Positions 33,110 to 40,896 of a stretch of 64,000 bases of DNA are shown piece by piece. The stretch comes from Ructibacterium sp965146665 (GTDB lineage Bacteria; Bacillota; Clostridia; Monoglobales; Monoglobaceae): the NCBI GenBank assembly GCA_965146665.1, contig CBCTHE010000002.1, forward strand, positions 284,226 to 348,225. The letters run 5' to 3'. The notes beneath the pieces are model-generated. The model made no database searches, was not told where the DNA came from, and saw only the letters and a list, made by a program, of their open reading frames with translations. A program made the translations under genes and the position numbers. Every line of letters starts with the position of its first letter. Position 1 is the stretch's first letter.

Positions 33110-33285
33110 ACAGGGCAAGTATGTACTTAACACATTGGTTCATCAAAATTCAACAAGGGGTTTGCCCCGTCATGTAAAGCGGCGAAGCCGCACACCTTCG
33201 TCGGGAGACTGTACTCCCGCCGAAGATATAACCACCCCCGCCTGTACCGGCGGGGACATTTTCTTGCCTAAGCTATAATGAAAAG
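33110..33285. repeat. Intergenic region with a string of short hairpins
   Basis: Four adjacent palindromes: GGGGTTTGCCCC near 33159, GCGGCGAAGCCGC near 33179, TTCGTCGGGAG...CTCCCGCCGAA near 33198-33225, and CCCCGCC...GGCGGGG near 33237-33255. They lie between the helicase loader stop and its terminator, so they would be in the 3' region of that transcript. No gene is seen. It may be a small structured RNA or an intergenic repeat; no second copy was found here. Confidence 0.5.
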
Positions 33286-33326
33286 ACCGGCGGTTCTATG
33301 ACTTAAAAAGCCATAGAACCGCCGGT
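33286..33326 (+). terminator. Terminator after the dnaA-helicase loader gene group
   Basis: A perfect 15-bp stem, 33286-33300 with 33312-33326, loop of 11. The 3' side continues TTCCGTTT, a weak T-run. Confidence 0.72.
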
Positions 33327-33387
33327 TTCCGTTTATGGATATAATCTTCCTATGACGCACTATCTTTAAGCCGCGTCCGCAGGCTGT

Positions 33388-33657
33388 TTATTTTGTATTT
33401 TTCGAATAATTTAAAACCGCCTCACAATCTGACAATCCACGCAGATACATATATGTTGATTGTTCTTTGCCGAATTCCAGTATTCGATCCACCAATTCTT
33501 CAACATATTTGGTTTGCTTTTCATTTAGTTCCGGAGGTTCTCCAAGCCACTGGTTCATCTTTTTTTGTAATATCTCAAAGGCTTCTGTTTTTATGAAACT
33601 GTGAGCTGCTTCCTTGTAAAGGTTTTCCAAACGTGTATCATCAAAAACTGTTTTCAT
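33388..33657 (-). CDS. Small hypothetical protein divergent from an XRE regulator
   Basis: An 89-residue acidic, helical protein (MKTVFDDTRLENLYKEAAHS, ending LSDCEAVLNYSKNTK) without membrane or catalytic motifs. I do not recognise the family. The start at 33657 has GGAGG eight bases upstream. It is AT-rich compared with its neighbours and is divergently transcribed from the XRE regulator at 33803; the shared promoter region has two 12-bp direct repeats. A partner or target of that regulator is a reasonable inference; a toxin-antitoxin or phage-type module is possible but not shown. Confidence 0.75.
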   Translation of the reverse strand: MKTVFDDTRLENLYKEAAHSFIKTEAFEILQKKMNQWLGEPPELNEKQTKYVEELVDRILEFGKEQSTYMYLRGLSDCEAVLNYSKNTK

Positions 33658-33714
33658 TATTAACGCCTCCATAAAATTATACTAATATAATCAGATCTAT
33701 TTTCGCAAAACAGC

Positions 33715-33786
33715 ACTTATAGTATATATTATTTTTATTTAAATGTCAATAGTCTCTTGATTAACTTGAAAGATACTTATAGTATA
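33715..33786. promoter_or_regulatory. Direct-repeat operator candidates and XRE promoter
   Basis: ACTTATAGTATA occurs at 33715-33726 and again at 33775-33786, exactly 60 bp apart. The second copy overlaps TAGTAT (33780-33785), the -10 of a promoter whose -35 is TTGATT at 33757-33762 (spacer 17). This fits autoregulation by the XRE protein of both divergent genes. Confidence 0.65.
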
Positions 33787-33802
33787 GACTTGGTGATAAT
33801 CA

Positions 33803-34138
33803 ATGAAAAATATATCAGTTTTATTAGGACTGCGCATCAAGAATTTAAGAAAAGGAAATGGATGGAGCCAGGAGGAACTCGGCCACCGTTCCGGGCTGCA
33901 TACAAGTTATATTGGTCAAGTCGAAAGAGGTGAAAGGAATCCTTCGCTTGACAGTCTTCACAAAATTGCTGCAGCCTTTCAACTTTCTCTATGTGAATTG
34001 TTTTACGGCATAGATCCGATTCCAGCCAATAAGTCACTGCCCATCAATCAACAATTATACGATTTCATAATTACATGTTCGGAAGAACAGCAGCTCAAAA
34101 TTTTAGATCTTTTAAAATTATCTATCACGATAAAATAA
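33803..34138 (+). CDS. XRE-family helix-turn-helix regulator
   Basis: A 111-residue DNA-binding protein. The HTH spans residues about 8-65: LGLRIKNLRKGNGWSQEELG, HRSGLHTSYIGQVERGERNP and SLDSLHKIAAAFQLSLCELF, the standard Cro/CI-type fold. The C-terminal 40 residues (EEQQLKILDLLKLSI) probably mediate dimerisation. The gene is AT-rich and sits alone with its divergent partner between GC-rich housekeeping genes, suggesting acquisition by transfer. Likely targets are the two direct repeats in its own promoter. Confidence 0.88.
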   Translation: MKNISVLLGLRIKNLRKGNGWSQEELGHRSGLHTSYIGQVERGERNPSLDSLHKIAAAFQLSLCELFYGIDPIPANKSLPINQQLYDFIITCSEEQQLKILDLLKLSITIK

Positions 34139-34260
34139 TCGTGTCCTGCCCGAGGGAATATATATTTTCCTATGCGAATAATCCAAGCTTACTGAAACAT
34201 TTTTGGGCGGTTTGAGAATCGTCCCGCGTCATTCGGCCCATGCATGGCGCGTTTTATATG

Positions 34261-34290
34261 AAAAAGGGCGGCGTCCATGCGGACGCCGCC
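34261..34290 (-). terminator. Terminator of the glyS-ricT gene group
   Basis: A perfect 10-bp stem GGCGGCGTCC/GGACGCCGCC (34267-34276 with 34281-34290), followed on the minus strand by CTTTTTCA, 16 bp after the ricT stop. Confidence 0.88.
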
Positions 34291-34305
34291 TTGTCAATCC
34301 TCTTT

Positions 34306-35565
34306 TCAGCGGCTATAGCCGCCGCTGTAGCCGCCGGTCCCATTGCTGACACCGTTGCCGCCGCTGTCCGGCTTTGCGGGACCGCCGCCCGCATTCTGCG
34401 GCGGACTCTGGGGGCCGCCGGAATTGCCGCCGGGCCCCTTCTTTCCGCTTCCGCCCCTGCGCCGGGGCCGGGAACGCCTGCGGGGTTTATTCTCCCCGTC
34501 CTTCCCGCTTCCGCCGCGGTCCTCCGGAGGCTTTCCCTCCCGTCCGCTGGTTCTGCCGTCCCGGTCCTCTTTCCTCCGCTCCGGCCTGCGCCCGGACTTT
34601 TTGGGAGCTCCGGTCTCGCTGCCGGAGACCTCCGCAAGCTCTGCCGTCAGTTCCGGGGTCAGCTCCTCAAATTCATCATTGCGAATCTCCTCCAGAATTT
34701 CCTCAGGCTGGACCTTGGGCGCCTCCCGCTCCAGCTTGCATTTACAGCGCTTGCCGCAGGGCTGGAAATCGCCCAGCACATAGTTCTCAAACTTCACCAG
34801 ATCGCCCTTATCGTCCATAAATTTGACCTTGACCTGCCCTTTCAGTGTGGCGGTATCCACCACGGTTCCGACCCCGTCCGGCGTCTCCACCTTATCGCCT
34901 CTGCGGGGCATCTTCCGGAGCATGTCGTCATAGGCGTTCTGCTCATACTGCAGACAGCACATAAGCCGCCCGCACACGCCGGAGATCTTGGTGGGATTCA
35001 GGGACAGCCCCTGTTCCTTGGCCATCTTGATGGACACGGGATGAAAGTCGTTCAAAAAGGTACTGCAGCATAAAAACCGGCCGCAGATCCCAATGCTCCC
35101 CAACTGCCGTGCCTCATCTCTGACCCCGATCTGCCGGAGCTCAATCCGGGTCCGGAACACGCTGGCCAGAGATTTGACCAGATCCCGGAAATCCACACGC
35201 CCGTCGGCCGTGAAATAAAATAGGATTTTGCTCCGGTCAAAGGTATACTCCGCACCCACCAGCTTCATGTCCAGCTTATGCTCCGCAATCTTCTGGACCG
35301 CGATGTCAAAGGCTTCTTTTTCCTTCTCCTTGTTTTCCTCTTCCTGCCGGAAATCCGCCTCTGCGGCGATCCGGATGATGGCCTTCAGCGGCGGCACGAT
35401 CTCCCTGTCCTCCACCATCTTATTGGGGGTGACCACCTTGCCCATCTCCACGCCCCGGGCCGTCTCGACCAGAACCCTGGTCCCGGCCTCCAGCTGGTTT
35501 CCCTTGGGGTCAAAATAATAGACCTTTCCGGCGCTGTTAAATCTAACTCCTATGATCTCTACCAT
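34306..35565 (-). CDS. ricT: RicT/YaaT-type PSP1-domain protein
   Basis: RicT (YaaT) is part of the RicAFT complex that assists RNase Y-dependent RNA processing and phosphorelay events before sporulation in Bacillus. The 419-residue protein opens MVEIIGVRFNSAGKVYYFDP and has the PSP1 domain with conserved cysteines in GICGRFLCCSTF near 150, GVCGRLMCCLQYE near 190 and CGKRCKCKL near 260. The last 145 residues are an unusually long disordered tail rich in Arg, Gly, Pro, Lys and Ser (RRRSRPRRRGGSGKKG, ending GGYSGGYSR). The start at 35565 has GGGAGG upstream and lies inside the holB end, a 23-base overlap. Confidence 0.9.
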   Translation of the reverse strand: MVEIIGVRFNSAGKVYYFDPKGNQLEAGTRVLVETARGVEMGKVVTPNKMVEDREIVPPLKAIIRIAAEADFRQEEENKEKEKEAFDIAVQKIAEHKLDMKLVGAEYTFDRSKILFYFTADGRVDFRDLVKSLASVFRTRIELRQIGVRDEARQLGSIGICGRFLCCSTFLNDFHPVSIKMAKEQGLSLNPTKISGVCGRLMCCLQYEQNAYDDMLRKMPRRGDKVETPDGVGTVVDTATLKGQVKVKFMDDKGDLVKFENYVLGDFQPCGKRCKCKLEREAPKVQPEEILEEIRNDEFEELTPELTAELAEVSGSETGAPKKSGRRPERRKEDRDGRTSGREGKPPEDRGGSGKDGENKPRRRSRPRRRGGSGKKGPGGNSGGPQSPPQNAGGGPAKPDSGGNGVSNGTGGYSGGYSR

Positions 35566-36523
35566 GGATTTCCTCCCAGTATTCTGTCGCCATGCAGAGC
35601 ACGGCGACTGGATAATTCGCGTTTTGACCGATGATGCTTCGGTATTTGACTGTGATCTCGCTGAACCGGAAGGCCGCTGTCCGGGTGAGCCTTCCGCAGA
35701 AGGCCCGGAGCTGTTCCTCTTTGTCCGCATTGATCACTGCAAACTGACCGCCGCCCAGCTTCAGATGCATCAGGTCCCGGCTCCAGGAGAGCAGGATCTC
35801 CAGAATAAAGTCCGCGCTTCCCCGGTTCTGTTTCATGAATCGAATAAAATCGTACATTGTTTTATAGTTTCCGTCCATCATGGCAAGCATATGCCCCAGC
35901 GTTTCCTCCCGCAGGGCGAACACCTCATCATCCTCCAGCATGTCCAGCGCCTTGCCAATGGCGCCGCCGCTCAGAACGGCGAGCTGTGCCGCCCGCTCAG
36001 GCGGTATGCCCCGCTCCTCTGTGAGAAACGCCGCCACCTGGCTGTGCTCCAGCGGGTGGAGCCGCAGAACCAGCGCGCGGGATAGGATGGTGGGCAGAAA
36101 CGCGTTTGCATTCTCCGCCAGCAGGATGATGGTGCAGTATCCAGGCGGCTCCTCAAACACCTTCAAAAGGCTGTTCTGGGCCGGCGCCTGCATGGTGTCC
36201 GCCCTGGGTATGACGTAGAGCTTCCGCTCTCCGGCATAGGGGCGGATGTATACGTCCCGCTTCATGCTCCGGATGGTGTCCACCAGCACATTTTCCTGCT
36301 TTCTGGAGGGATCATAGAGCTGGTTGGTGACCACCGCGAAATCCGGGTGGGACTCCGGCTTATCCGTCCCCAGCAGAGCCCCGGCAAAGGCGCGGGCCAT
36401 GGTCATCCGTCCCACGCCCCGGATCCCCTCCAGAATATAGGCGTGGCCGACCCGGCCTGATGCAAGGGTATGCCGCAAAAGCGCCTTGACTGTCTCGTTG
36501 CCCCTGACCTGCTCAAACGCCAT
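35543..36523 (-). CDS. holB: DNA polymerase III delta' subunit
   Basis: Delta' is the stator of the clamp loader. The 326-residue protein starts MAFEQVRGNETVKALLRHTL and has a degenerate P-loop GIRGVGRMTMARAF near residue 33, the expected state for delta', the NSLLKVFEEPPGYCTIILLA segment near 118 and the SRALVLRLHPL motif near 150. The usual zinc-binding cysteines after the P-loop are absent. The neighbours (YaaO-type decarboxylase, ricT) reproduce the Bacillus yaaO...holB-yaaT order, without tmk, yaaQ and yaaR. Confidence 0.92.
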   Translation of the reverse strand: MAFEQVRGNETVKALLRHTLASGRVGHAYILEGIRGVGRMTMARAFAGALLGTDKPESHPDFAVVTNQLYDPSRKQENVLVDTIRSMKRDVYIRPYAGERKLYVIPRADTMQAPAQNSLLKVFEEPPGYCTIILLAENANAFLPTILSRALVLRLHPLEHSQVAAFLTEERGIPPERAAQLAVLSGGAIGKALDMLEDDEVFALREETLGHMLAMMDGNYKTMYDFIRFMKQNRGSADFILEILLSWSRDLMHLKLGGGQFAVINADKEEQLRAFCGRLTRTAAFRFSEITVKYRSIIGQNANYPVAVLCMATEYWEEIHGRDHRS

Positions 36524-36541
36524 ACTGCCACCTTCCTTCCA

Positions 36542-37918
36542 TTATTCCGCGACGATTTCTATGGTATCGGCAATCCGGCCGGCCCGGATATACTCCACGG
36601 CCGCCGCGGAGATCCGCTGGCCCGGAATCAGAACAGCCGCGCCGGGCGGACACGCCGCCACAATCCCAGCCGCAGTCTCTCCCGCCGCCTCCTGCAGCGG
36701 GACCTGTACCCGGGGCGCCGCCCAGGCCGCCGCCGGATTCATTGCCATCTCCGCATCCGGCAGGGGCAGAGGCTCAGGCCCCGGCATTGGTTCAAGCCTC
36801 GTCCGGGAGAACCGAATCAGCGCCTCCCGCAGAAGCGCCAGCTCCGCCCGGGTATTGGCCGCCGTGATGACAAACACAACATGGTAATGGTCCGCCATTT
36901 CGGGGTAGATGCCGAACGCCTCCTTCAAAATGCGCGCGGCGCACTGGCCGCTGATCCCGGTTTTCCGGAAGTCAGCCACAAGCCGCAGGGGATCCTGGGG
37001 CCTGTCCAGCCTGCCGCCGTCCACAAAATCCAGCACACCCAGCCCGCGGACAGCGGCCTTCAGTTCTGTGACCTCCCGGATCAGCCGGTCCAGAGACCGG
37101 CGTCCGCGCCGTTCCATGTCCAGCACCGCCTCGTCCAGCGATGCCATCAGCAGATAGGACGGGCTGGTGGTCTGCAGAATCCGCAGGGTCCTGCGGATCT
37201 CCTCCGGCTCCACAGCCGCATTCCGGCCGACGTGCAGAAGGGAACACTGACCCATGGCAGGCAGGGTCTTGTGCGCGCTCTGGATACACAGGTCCGCCCC
37301 CTGTTCCAGCGCGGTCCCGGGCAGGGCCTCATGAAAGGCAAAGTGTGCGCCGTGGGCCTCGTCCACAATCAAAAATTTTCCGCTGTTGTGCAGACACATG
37401 GCGATGCCCCAAATGTCTGAACAGATTCCGTAATAGGTGGGGCTGGTAATGACCGCCCCCACAATGTCCGGATCCCGGTCCAGCGCCCGTTTCACCATCT
37501 GGGCTGTCACACCGGTATAGATTCCCAGATCCCGGTCAAATGCCGGATACACAAACACCGGCTCCAGTCCGGCCAGCGTCACAGCCGCGGCAACCGCCTT
37601 GTGGCAGGTCCGGTCCAGCAGGAGCTTGTCGCCCCGCTTACAGCTGCCCAGGACAGCGGCGTGGAGGCCAATGCTGGAACCATTGGTCAGATAAAAGCTG
37701 GTGCCCGCGCCAAAGGCCCTGGCGGCCCGCCGCTGGGCATCCCGCAGAATTCCCTCCGGCCGCTGAAGATCGTCCGTCTCCTCGAATTCGGTCACATCCA
37801 GCCGGAAGGCATCCGCCTTAAAGCTTCGGCTGAGCCCGTTTCCCGCCTTGTGTCCGGGAATGTGAAAGCTGGCCCTTTCCTTGCCGCTGAATTTTTTCAG
37901 TTCGTGATAGAGCGACAT
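36542..37918 (-). CDS. Orn/Lys/Arg decarboxylase family protein (YaaO type)
   Basis: A 458-residue PLP enzyme of the fold-type I Orn/Lys/Arg decarboxylase family. Features: ASFHIPGHKAGNG near 16, ARAFGAGTSFYLTNGSSIGL near 68, VDEAHGAHFAFHEALPG near 180, and the PLP lysine in QSAHKTLPAMGQ near 210. Members make polyamines or precursors (arginine to agmatine, or lysine to cadaverine); the substrate cannot be read from the sequence. It lies between glyS and holB on one strand with short gaps (34 and 18 bp). The second half is Ala/Pro-rich and shorter than inducible decarboxylases, as in YaaO. Confidence 0.88.
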   Translation of the reverse strand: MSLYHELKKFSGKERASFHIPGHKAGNGLSRSFKADAFRLDVTEFEETDDLQRPEGILRDAQRRAARAFGAGTSFYLTNGSSIGLHAAVLGSCKRGDKLLLDRTCHKAVAAAVTLAGLEPVFVYPAFDRDLGIYTGVTAQMVKRALDRDPDIVGAVITSPTYYGICSDIWGIAMCLHNSGKFLIVDEAHGAHFAFHEALPGTALEQGADLCIQSAHKTLPAMGQCSLLHVGRNAAVEPEEIRRTLRILQTTSPSYLLMASLDEAVLDMERRGRRSLDRLIREVTELKAAVRGLGVLDFVDGGRLDRPQDPLRLVADFRKTGISGQCAARILKEAFGIYPEMADHYHVVFVITAANTRAELALLREALIRFSRTRLEPMPGPEPLPLPDAEMAMNPAAAWAAPRVQVPLQEAAGETAAGIVAACPPGAAVLIPGQRISAAAVEYIRAGRIADTIEIVAE

Positions 37919-37952
37919 CCGCGCACCCCGTTTCTGCCCTATGCTGTCTGTA

Positions 37953-39335
37953 TTAGAATTTCACCGCCCGGCGGATATATTCCACCAAATCCTCAATTTT
38001 AACCCGCTCCTGCTCCATGCTGTCTCTGTGGCGGATGGTCACGCTGCCGTCCTCCTCGGAATCAAAGTCATAGGTGATACAGAACGGCGTTCCGATCTCA
38101 TCCTGCCGGCGGTAACGCTTTCCAATGCTCCCGGCCTCGTCATATTCGCACATAAACTCGGACGCCAGCATGGAATACACCTCTCTCGCCTTGTCCGAGA
38201 GCTTTTTGGACAGGGGCAGAACCGCGGCCTTCACAGGAGCCAGCGCCGGATGGAAGTGCATGACGGTCCGGACGTCGTTCTTCTCCGGGTCAATCACTTC
38301 CTCGTCATAGGCCTCAACCAGAAACGCCAGCGTCACCCGGTCCGCGCCCAGGGAGGGCTCAATACAATAGGGGATATACTTCTCGTTGGTCTCCGGATCA
38401 TTGTATTCCATCTTCTCACCGCTGTGCTCGCTGTGCTGCTTGAGGTCAAAGTCCGTCCGGTCCGCAATGCCCCACAGCTCACCCCACCCAAAGGGGAACA
38501 TGAACTCAATGTCCGTGGTGGCGTTGCTGTAGTGAGAGAGCTCCTCCTGCTCGTGGTCGCGGAGTTTGATGTTCTCCTCCTTGATACCAAGGGACAGCAG
38601 GAAGTTTTTGCAGTAATCCTTCCAGTACAGGAACCACTCCATATCCGTGCCGGGCTTGCAGAAGAATTCCAGCTCCATCTGCTCGAATTCCCGGATTCGG
38701 AATATGAAATTCCCCGGCGTGATCTCGTTCCGGAAGGATTTCCCGATCTGGCCGATGCCAAAGGGAACCTTTTTCCGCGAGGTCCGCTGTACGTTCTTAA
38801 AATTCACAAAGATGCCCTGGGCTGTCTCCGGCCGCAGAAAGAGCTCGTTCTTGCTGTCCTCGGTCACACCCTGGAAGGTCTTGAACATCAGATTGAACTT
38901 CCGAATATCCGTAAAGTTATGCTTGCCGCAGTTGGGGCACGCAATCTCCTTTTCCTTGATGAATTCCATCATCTTTTCATCAGACCAGCCGTCAGCAGTC
39001 TCGCCGGCTGCATCCTCAATGAGCTTGTCGGCCCGGAACCGCTCCTTACAGTCCTTACAGTCCATCAGCGGGTCCGAAAAACCGCCTACATGGCCAGATG
39101 CCACCCAAGTCTGGGGGTTCATGAGGATCGCCGCGTCCAAGCCTACATTATAGGGACTTTCCTGAACGAATTTCTTCCACCATGCACGCTTTATATTGTT
39201 CTTGAACTCCACGCCCAAAGGGCCGTAATCCCAGGAATTTGCCAGTCCGCCGTAGATCTCGGAGCCCGGGTATACAAATCCCCGGCCTTTGCAGAGGGCA
39301 ACGATCTTATCCATAGTTTTTTCGGTATTTTTCAT
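37953..39335 (-). CDS. glyS: Glycyl-tRNA synthetase (dimeric type)
   Basis: The alpha2-type class II glycyl-tRNA synthetase (also called GlyQS), 460 residues. Visible: GFVYPGSEIYGGLANSWDYG near 20, the PNCGKHNFTDIRKFNLMF region near 145, motif 2 FGIGQIGKSFRNEITPGNFI near 205 and the C-terminal anticodon-binding domain starting near 355 (PALAPVKAAVLPLSKKLSDK). The start at 39335 has GAAAGG nine bases upstream. A long Cys-containing insertion (MDCKDCKERFRADK) is typical of this form. No T-box leader was found. Confidence 0.95.
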   Translation of the reverse strand: MKNTEKTMDKIVALCKGRGFVYPGSEIYGGLANSWDYGPLGVEFKNNIKRAWWKKFVQESPYNVGLDAAILMNPQTWVASGHVGGFSDPLMDCKDCKERFRADKLIEDAAGETADGWSDEKMMEFIKEKEIACPNCGKHNFTDIRKFNLMFKTFQGVTEDSKNELFLRPETAQGIFVNFKNVQRTSRKKVPFGIGQIGKSFRNEITPGNFIFRIREFEQMELEFFCKPGTDMEWFLYWKDYCKNFLLSLGIKEENIKLRDHEQEELSHYSNATTDIEFMFPFGWGELWGIADRTDFDLKQHSEHSGEKMEYNDPETNEKYIPYCIEPSLGADRVTLAFLVEAYDEEVIDPEKNDVRTVMHFHPALAPVKAAVLPLSKKLSDKAREVYSMLASEFMCEYDEAGSIGKRYRRQDEIGTPFCITYDFDSEEDGSVTIRHRDSMEQERVKIEDLVEYIRRAVKF

Positions 39336-39435
39336 GTTTACCAACCTTTCCCGATACGGCCGGACCGCCGTATCCTGTATATACTTTTTCCGCCGCCGTG
39401 TGACCGCGGCATACGTGTCCAGACTATTACCCTTT

Positions 39436-39464
39436 ATTATAATATAATTCTCTCCGAAATTCAA
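39436..39464 (-). promoter_or_regulatory. Sigma-A promoter of glyS
   Basis: Minus-strand TTGAAT (39464-39459) and TATAAT (39441-39436), spacer 17, giving a leader of about 95 nt. The following yaaO-like, holB and ricT genes are probably read from here. Confidence 0.82.
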
Positions 39465-39575
39465 GCATTATTCCACAGTTCCAAGAAAATTCATTTTTGT
39501 CATCATTTTGTCCGGTTCCCTGCATAGATATATAACAAAGCGCGCGGACAAAGGGAGCAATGCACGCTGTGACGC

Positions 39576-39776
39576 GGGCAAAAACGAGCGGCAATGGCCG
39601 GGTCCCTTCCTTGAAGCCAATAAGAAAAATCGTTCCGTCCAAACACGCGCCCAGCGGGCTTAGGGCTCCCGGAAAACGCTGGCCTGACGACAGCGTTTTT
39701 TGGGAAGAGGTGAACCCGGCCCAAACGTGAGTTTTTGCCCTTTTGGGGCAAAAACGAACGCCAACGGCCGCGGTCC
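39576..39776. repeat. Repeat block upstream of spmA with hairpins and a direct repeat
   Basis: GGGCAAAAACGAGCGGCAA (39576 on) and GGGCAAAAACGAACGCCAA (39746 on) form a direct repeat of about 30 bp, each followed by a GGCCG-GGTCC segment. The second copy is one arm of a perfect hairpin with GTTTTTGCCC at 39731-39740. Between them lies the palindromic stem at 39667-39705. No gene is present. The rest of the glyS-spmA gap holds only the glyS promoter. Confidence 0.65.
39667..39705 (+). repeat. Palindromic hairpin module (family copy 2)
   Basis: TCCCGGAAAACGCTG pairs over 15 positions with CAGCGTTTTTTGGGA, two pairs being G-T. Its flank AGGGCTCCCGG is shared with 41299 and, more loosely, with the 52052 copy. 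Relative to that copy, both arms have changed together. Confidence 0.7.
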
Positions 39777-39796
39777 GATGAAGAAAGGATGACATT

Positions 39797-40378
39797 ATGC
39801 TGAATTATATCTGGGGAGGCATGATCCTGATTTCCCTGATCGTCTCCCTGTTTACGGGGCAGGTGGAACAGACTGCCGCCGCGGCCGTGACCGGAGCCGC
39901 CAGCGCGGTGGAAACCTGCTTTGCTCTTTTGGGGATTATGTGCCTCTGGACCGGGCTTGCCAAAATCGGGGAACGCGCCGGACTGGTGAAGGTCATGGCC
40001 CGCCTGCTCCGGCCCCTGACCAACCTGCTGTTTCCGAAGCTGGACCCGGACGCCCCGGCCCGGGGCAGTATCATCATGAATGTGGTGGCCAACCTCTTTG
40101 GCATGGGCAATGCCGCGACGCCCCTGGGCATCAAGGCCATGGGTGATCTGCACCAGCTCAACCGCCGCAGGAGCACGGCCTCCAATGAGATGTGCATGTT
40201 CGTGGTGCTGAACACGGCCTCCATCCAGCTGATCCCCACCACTCTGATCTCTCTGCGGCAGACATACGGCTCCGCGGCCCCCGGAGAGGTCATTGTCCCA
40301 ATCTGGATCGTCAGCGTCTGCGCCCTGACCGTGGGGATCACAGCCGCAAAGCTGTTTGAGAGGAGGAAACGCCTGTGA
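39797..40378 (+). CDS. spmA: Spore maturation protein A
   Basis: SpmA is a membrane protein that works with SpmB in spore core dehydration and heat resistance. The 193-residue protein has four to five hydrophobic segments: IWGGMILISLIVSLF, CFALLGIMCLWTGLAKIGE, the conserved nucleoside-recognition-type stretch NVVANLFGMGNAATPLGIKA near 95, and IVPIWIVSVCALTVGITA at the C-terminus. AAAGGATG lies before the ATG. The stop overlaps the spmB start. Confidence 0.94.
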   Translation: MLNYIWGGMILISLIVSLFTGQVEQTAAAAVTGAASAVETCFALLGIMCLWTGLAKIGERAGLVKVMARLLRPLTNLLFPKLDPDAPARGSIIMNVVANLFGMGNAATPLGIKAMGDLHQLNRRRSTASNEMCMFVVLNTASIQLIPTTLISLRQTYGSAAPGEVIVPIWIVSVCALTVGITAAKLFERRKRL

Positions 40379-40896
40379 CCTATATCTCCATGCTGGCCGT
40401 CCCGGTCCTGATCGCCTCTTTTATCGGCTTTGGACTTTTCAGAAAAGTGGGGGTGTATGACTGCTTTGTGGAGGGGGCCAAGGATGGACTGCAAAGCATG
40501 GTGGGAATCATCGCGCCTCTCATCGGACTGATGGTGGCCATCAACATGTTCCGGGCCAGCGGTGCGCTGGAGCTTCTGGCAAAGGGATTGGCCCCGGCTC
40601 TGGATTTTCTCCGGCTTCCGGCGGACGTTTTGCCGCTGGCATTACTCCGTCCAATTTCCGGAAGCGCCTCCACGGCCATTGTCACGGACATCTTCAAGAA
40701 TCTGGGACCGGATTCTCCGGCGGGAAAAATCGCGTCGGTGATGATGGGGTCCACAGAGACCACTTTTTATACTGTGGCGGTCTATTTCGGCGCGGTGGGA
40801 ATCAAAAATACGCGGCATACCATTGCCGCCGCGCTGCTTGCCGATTTGACAGGCATCCTTCTGGCCACAATATTGACACGGATGATGCTTTTGTGA
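40375..40896 (+). CDS. spmB: Spore maturation protein B
   Basis: The 173-residue partner of SpmA: MLAVPVLIASFIGFGLFRKV, FVEGAKDGLQSMVGIIAPLI, and the conserved LLRPISGSASTAIVTDIFKN and MMGSTETTFYTVAVYFGAVG segments, in a multi-pass membrane protein. Translation starts at GTG 40375, four bases inside spmA (GTGA), with AGGAGG eight bases upstream. In Bacillus the pair is needed for full spore dehydration. Confidence 0.94.
   Translation: MTYISMLAVPVLIASFIGFGLFRKVGVYDCFVEGAKDGLQSMVGIIAPLIGLMVAINMFRASGALELLAKGLAPALDFLRLPADVLPLALLRPISGSASTAIVTDIFKNLGPDSPAGKIASVMMGSTETTFYTVAVYFGAVGIKNTRHTIAAALLADLTGILLATILTRMMLL

Noticed and set aside
33150..33285. Possible CRISPR-like array
   Set aside because: The palindromes differ from one another and have no constant spacer length, so this is not a repeat-spacer array.
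35543..35730. Longer N-terminus for RicT
   Set aside because: The added 55 residues lie inside holB in another frame; the family start MVEIIGVRF at 35565 has a good ribosome site.
39336..39570. Possible T-box upstream of glyS
   Set aside because: No AGGGTGGNACCGCG antiterminator motif and no specifier hairpin were found on the minus strand; the leader is only about 95 nt.
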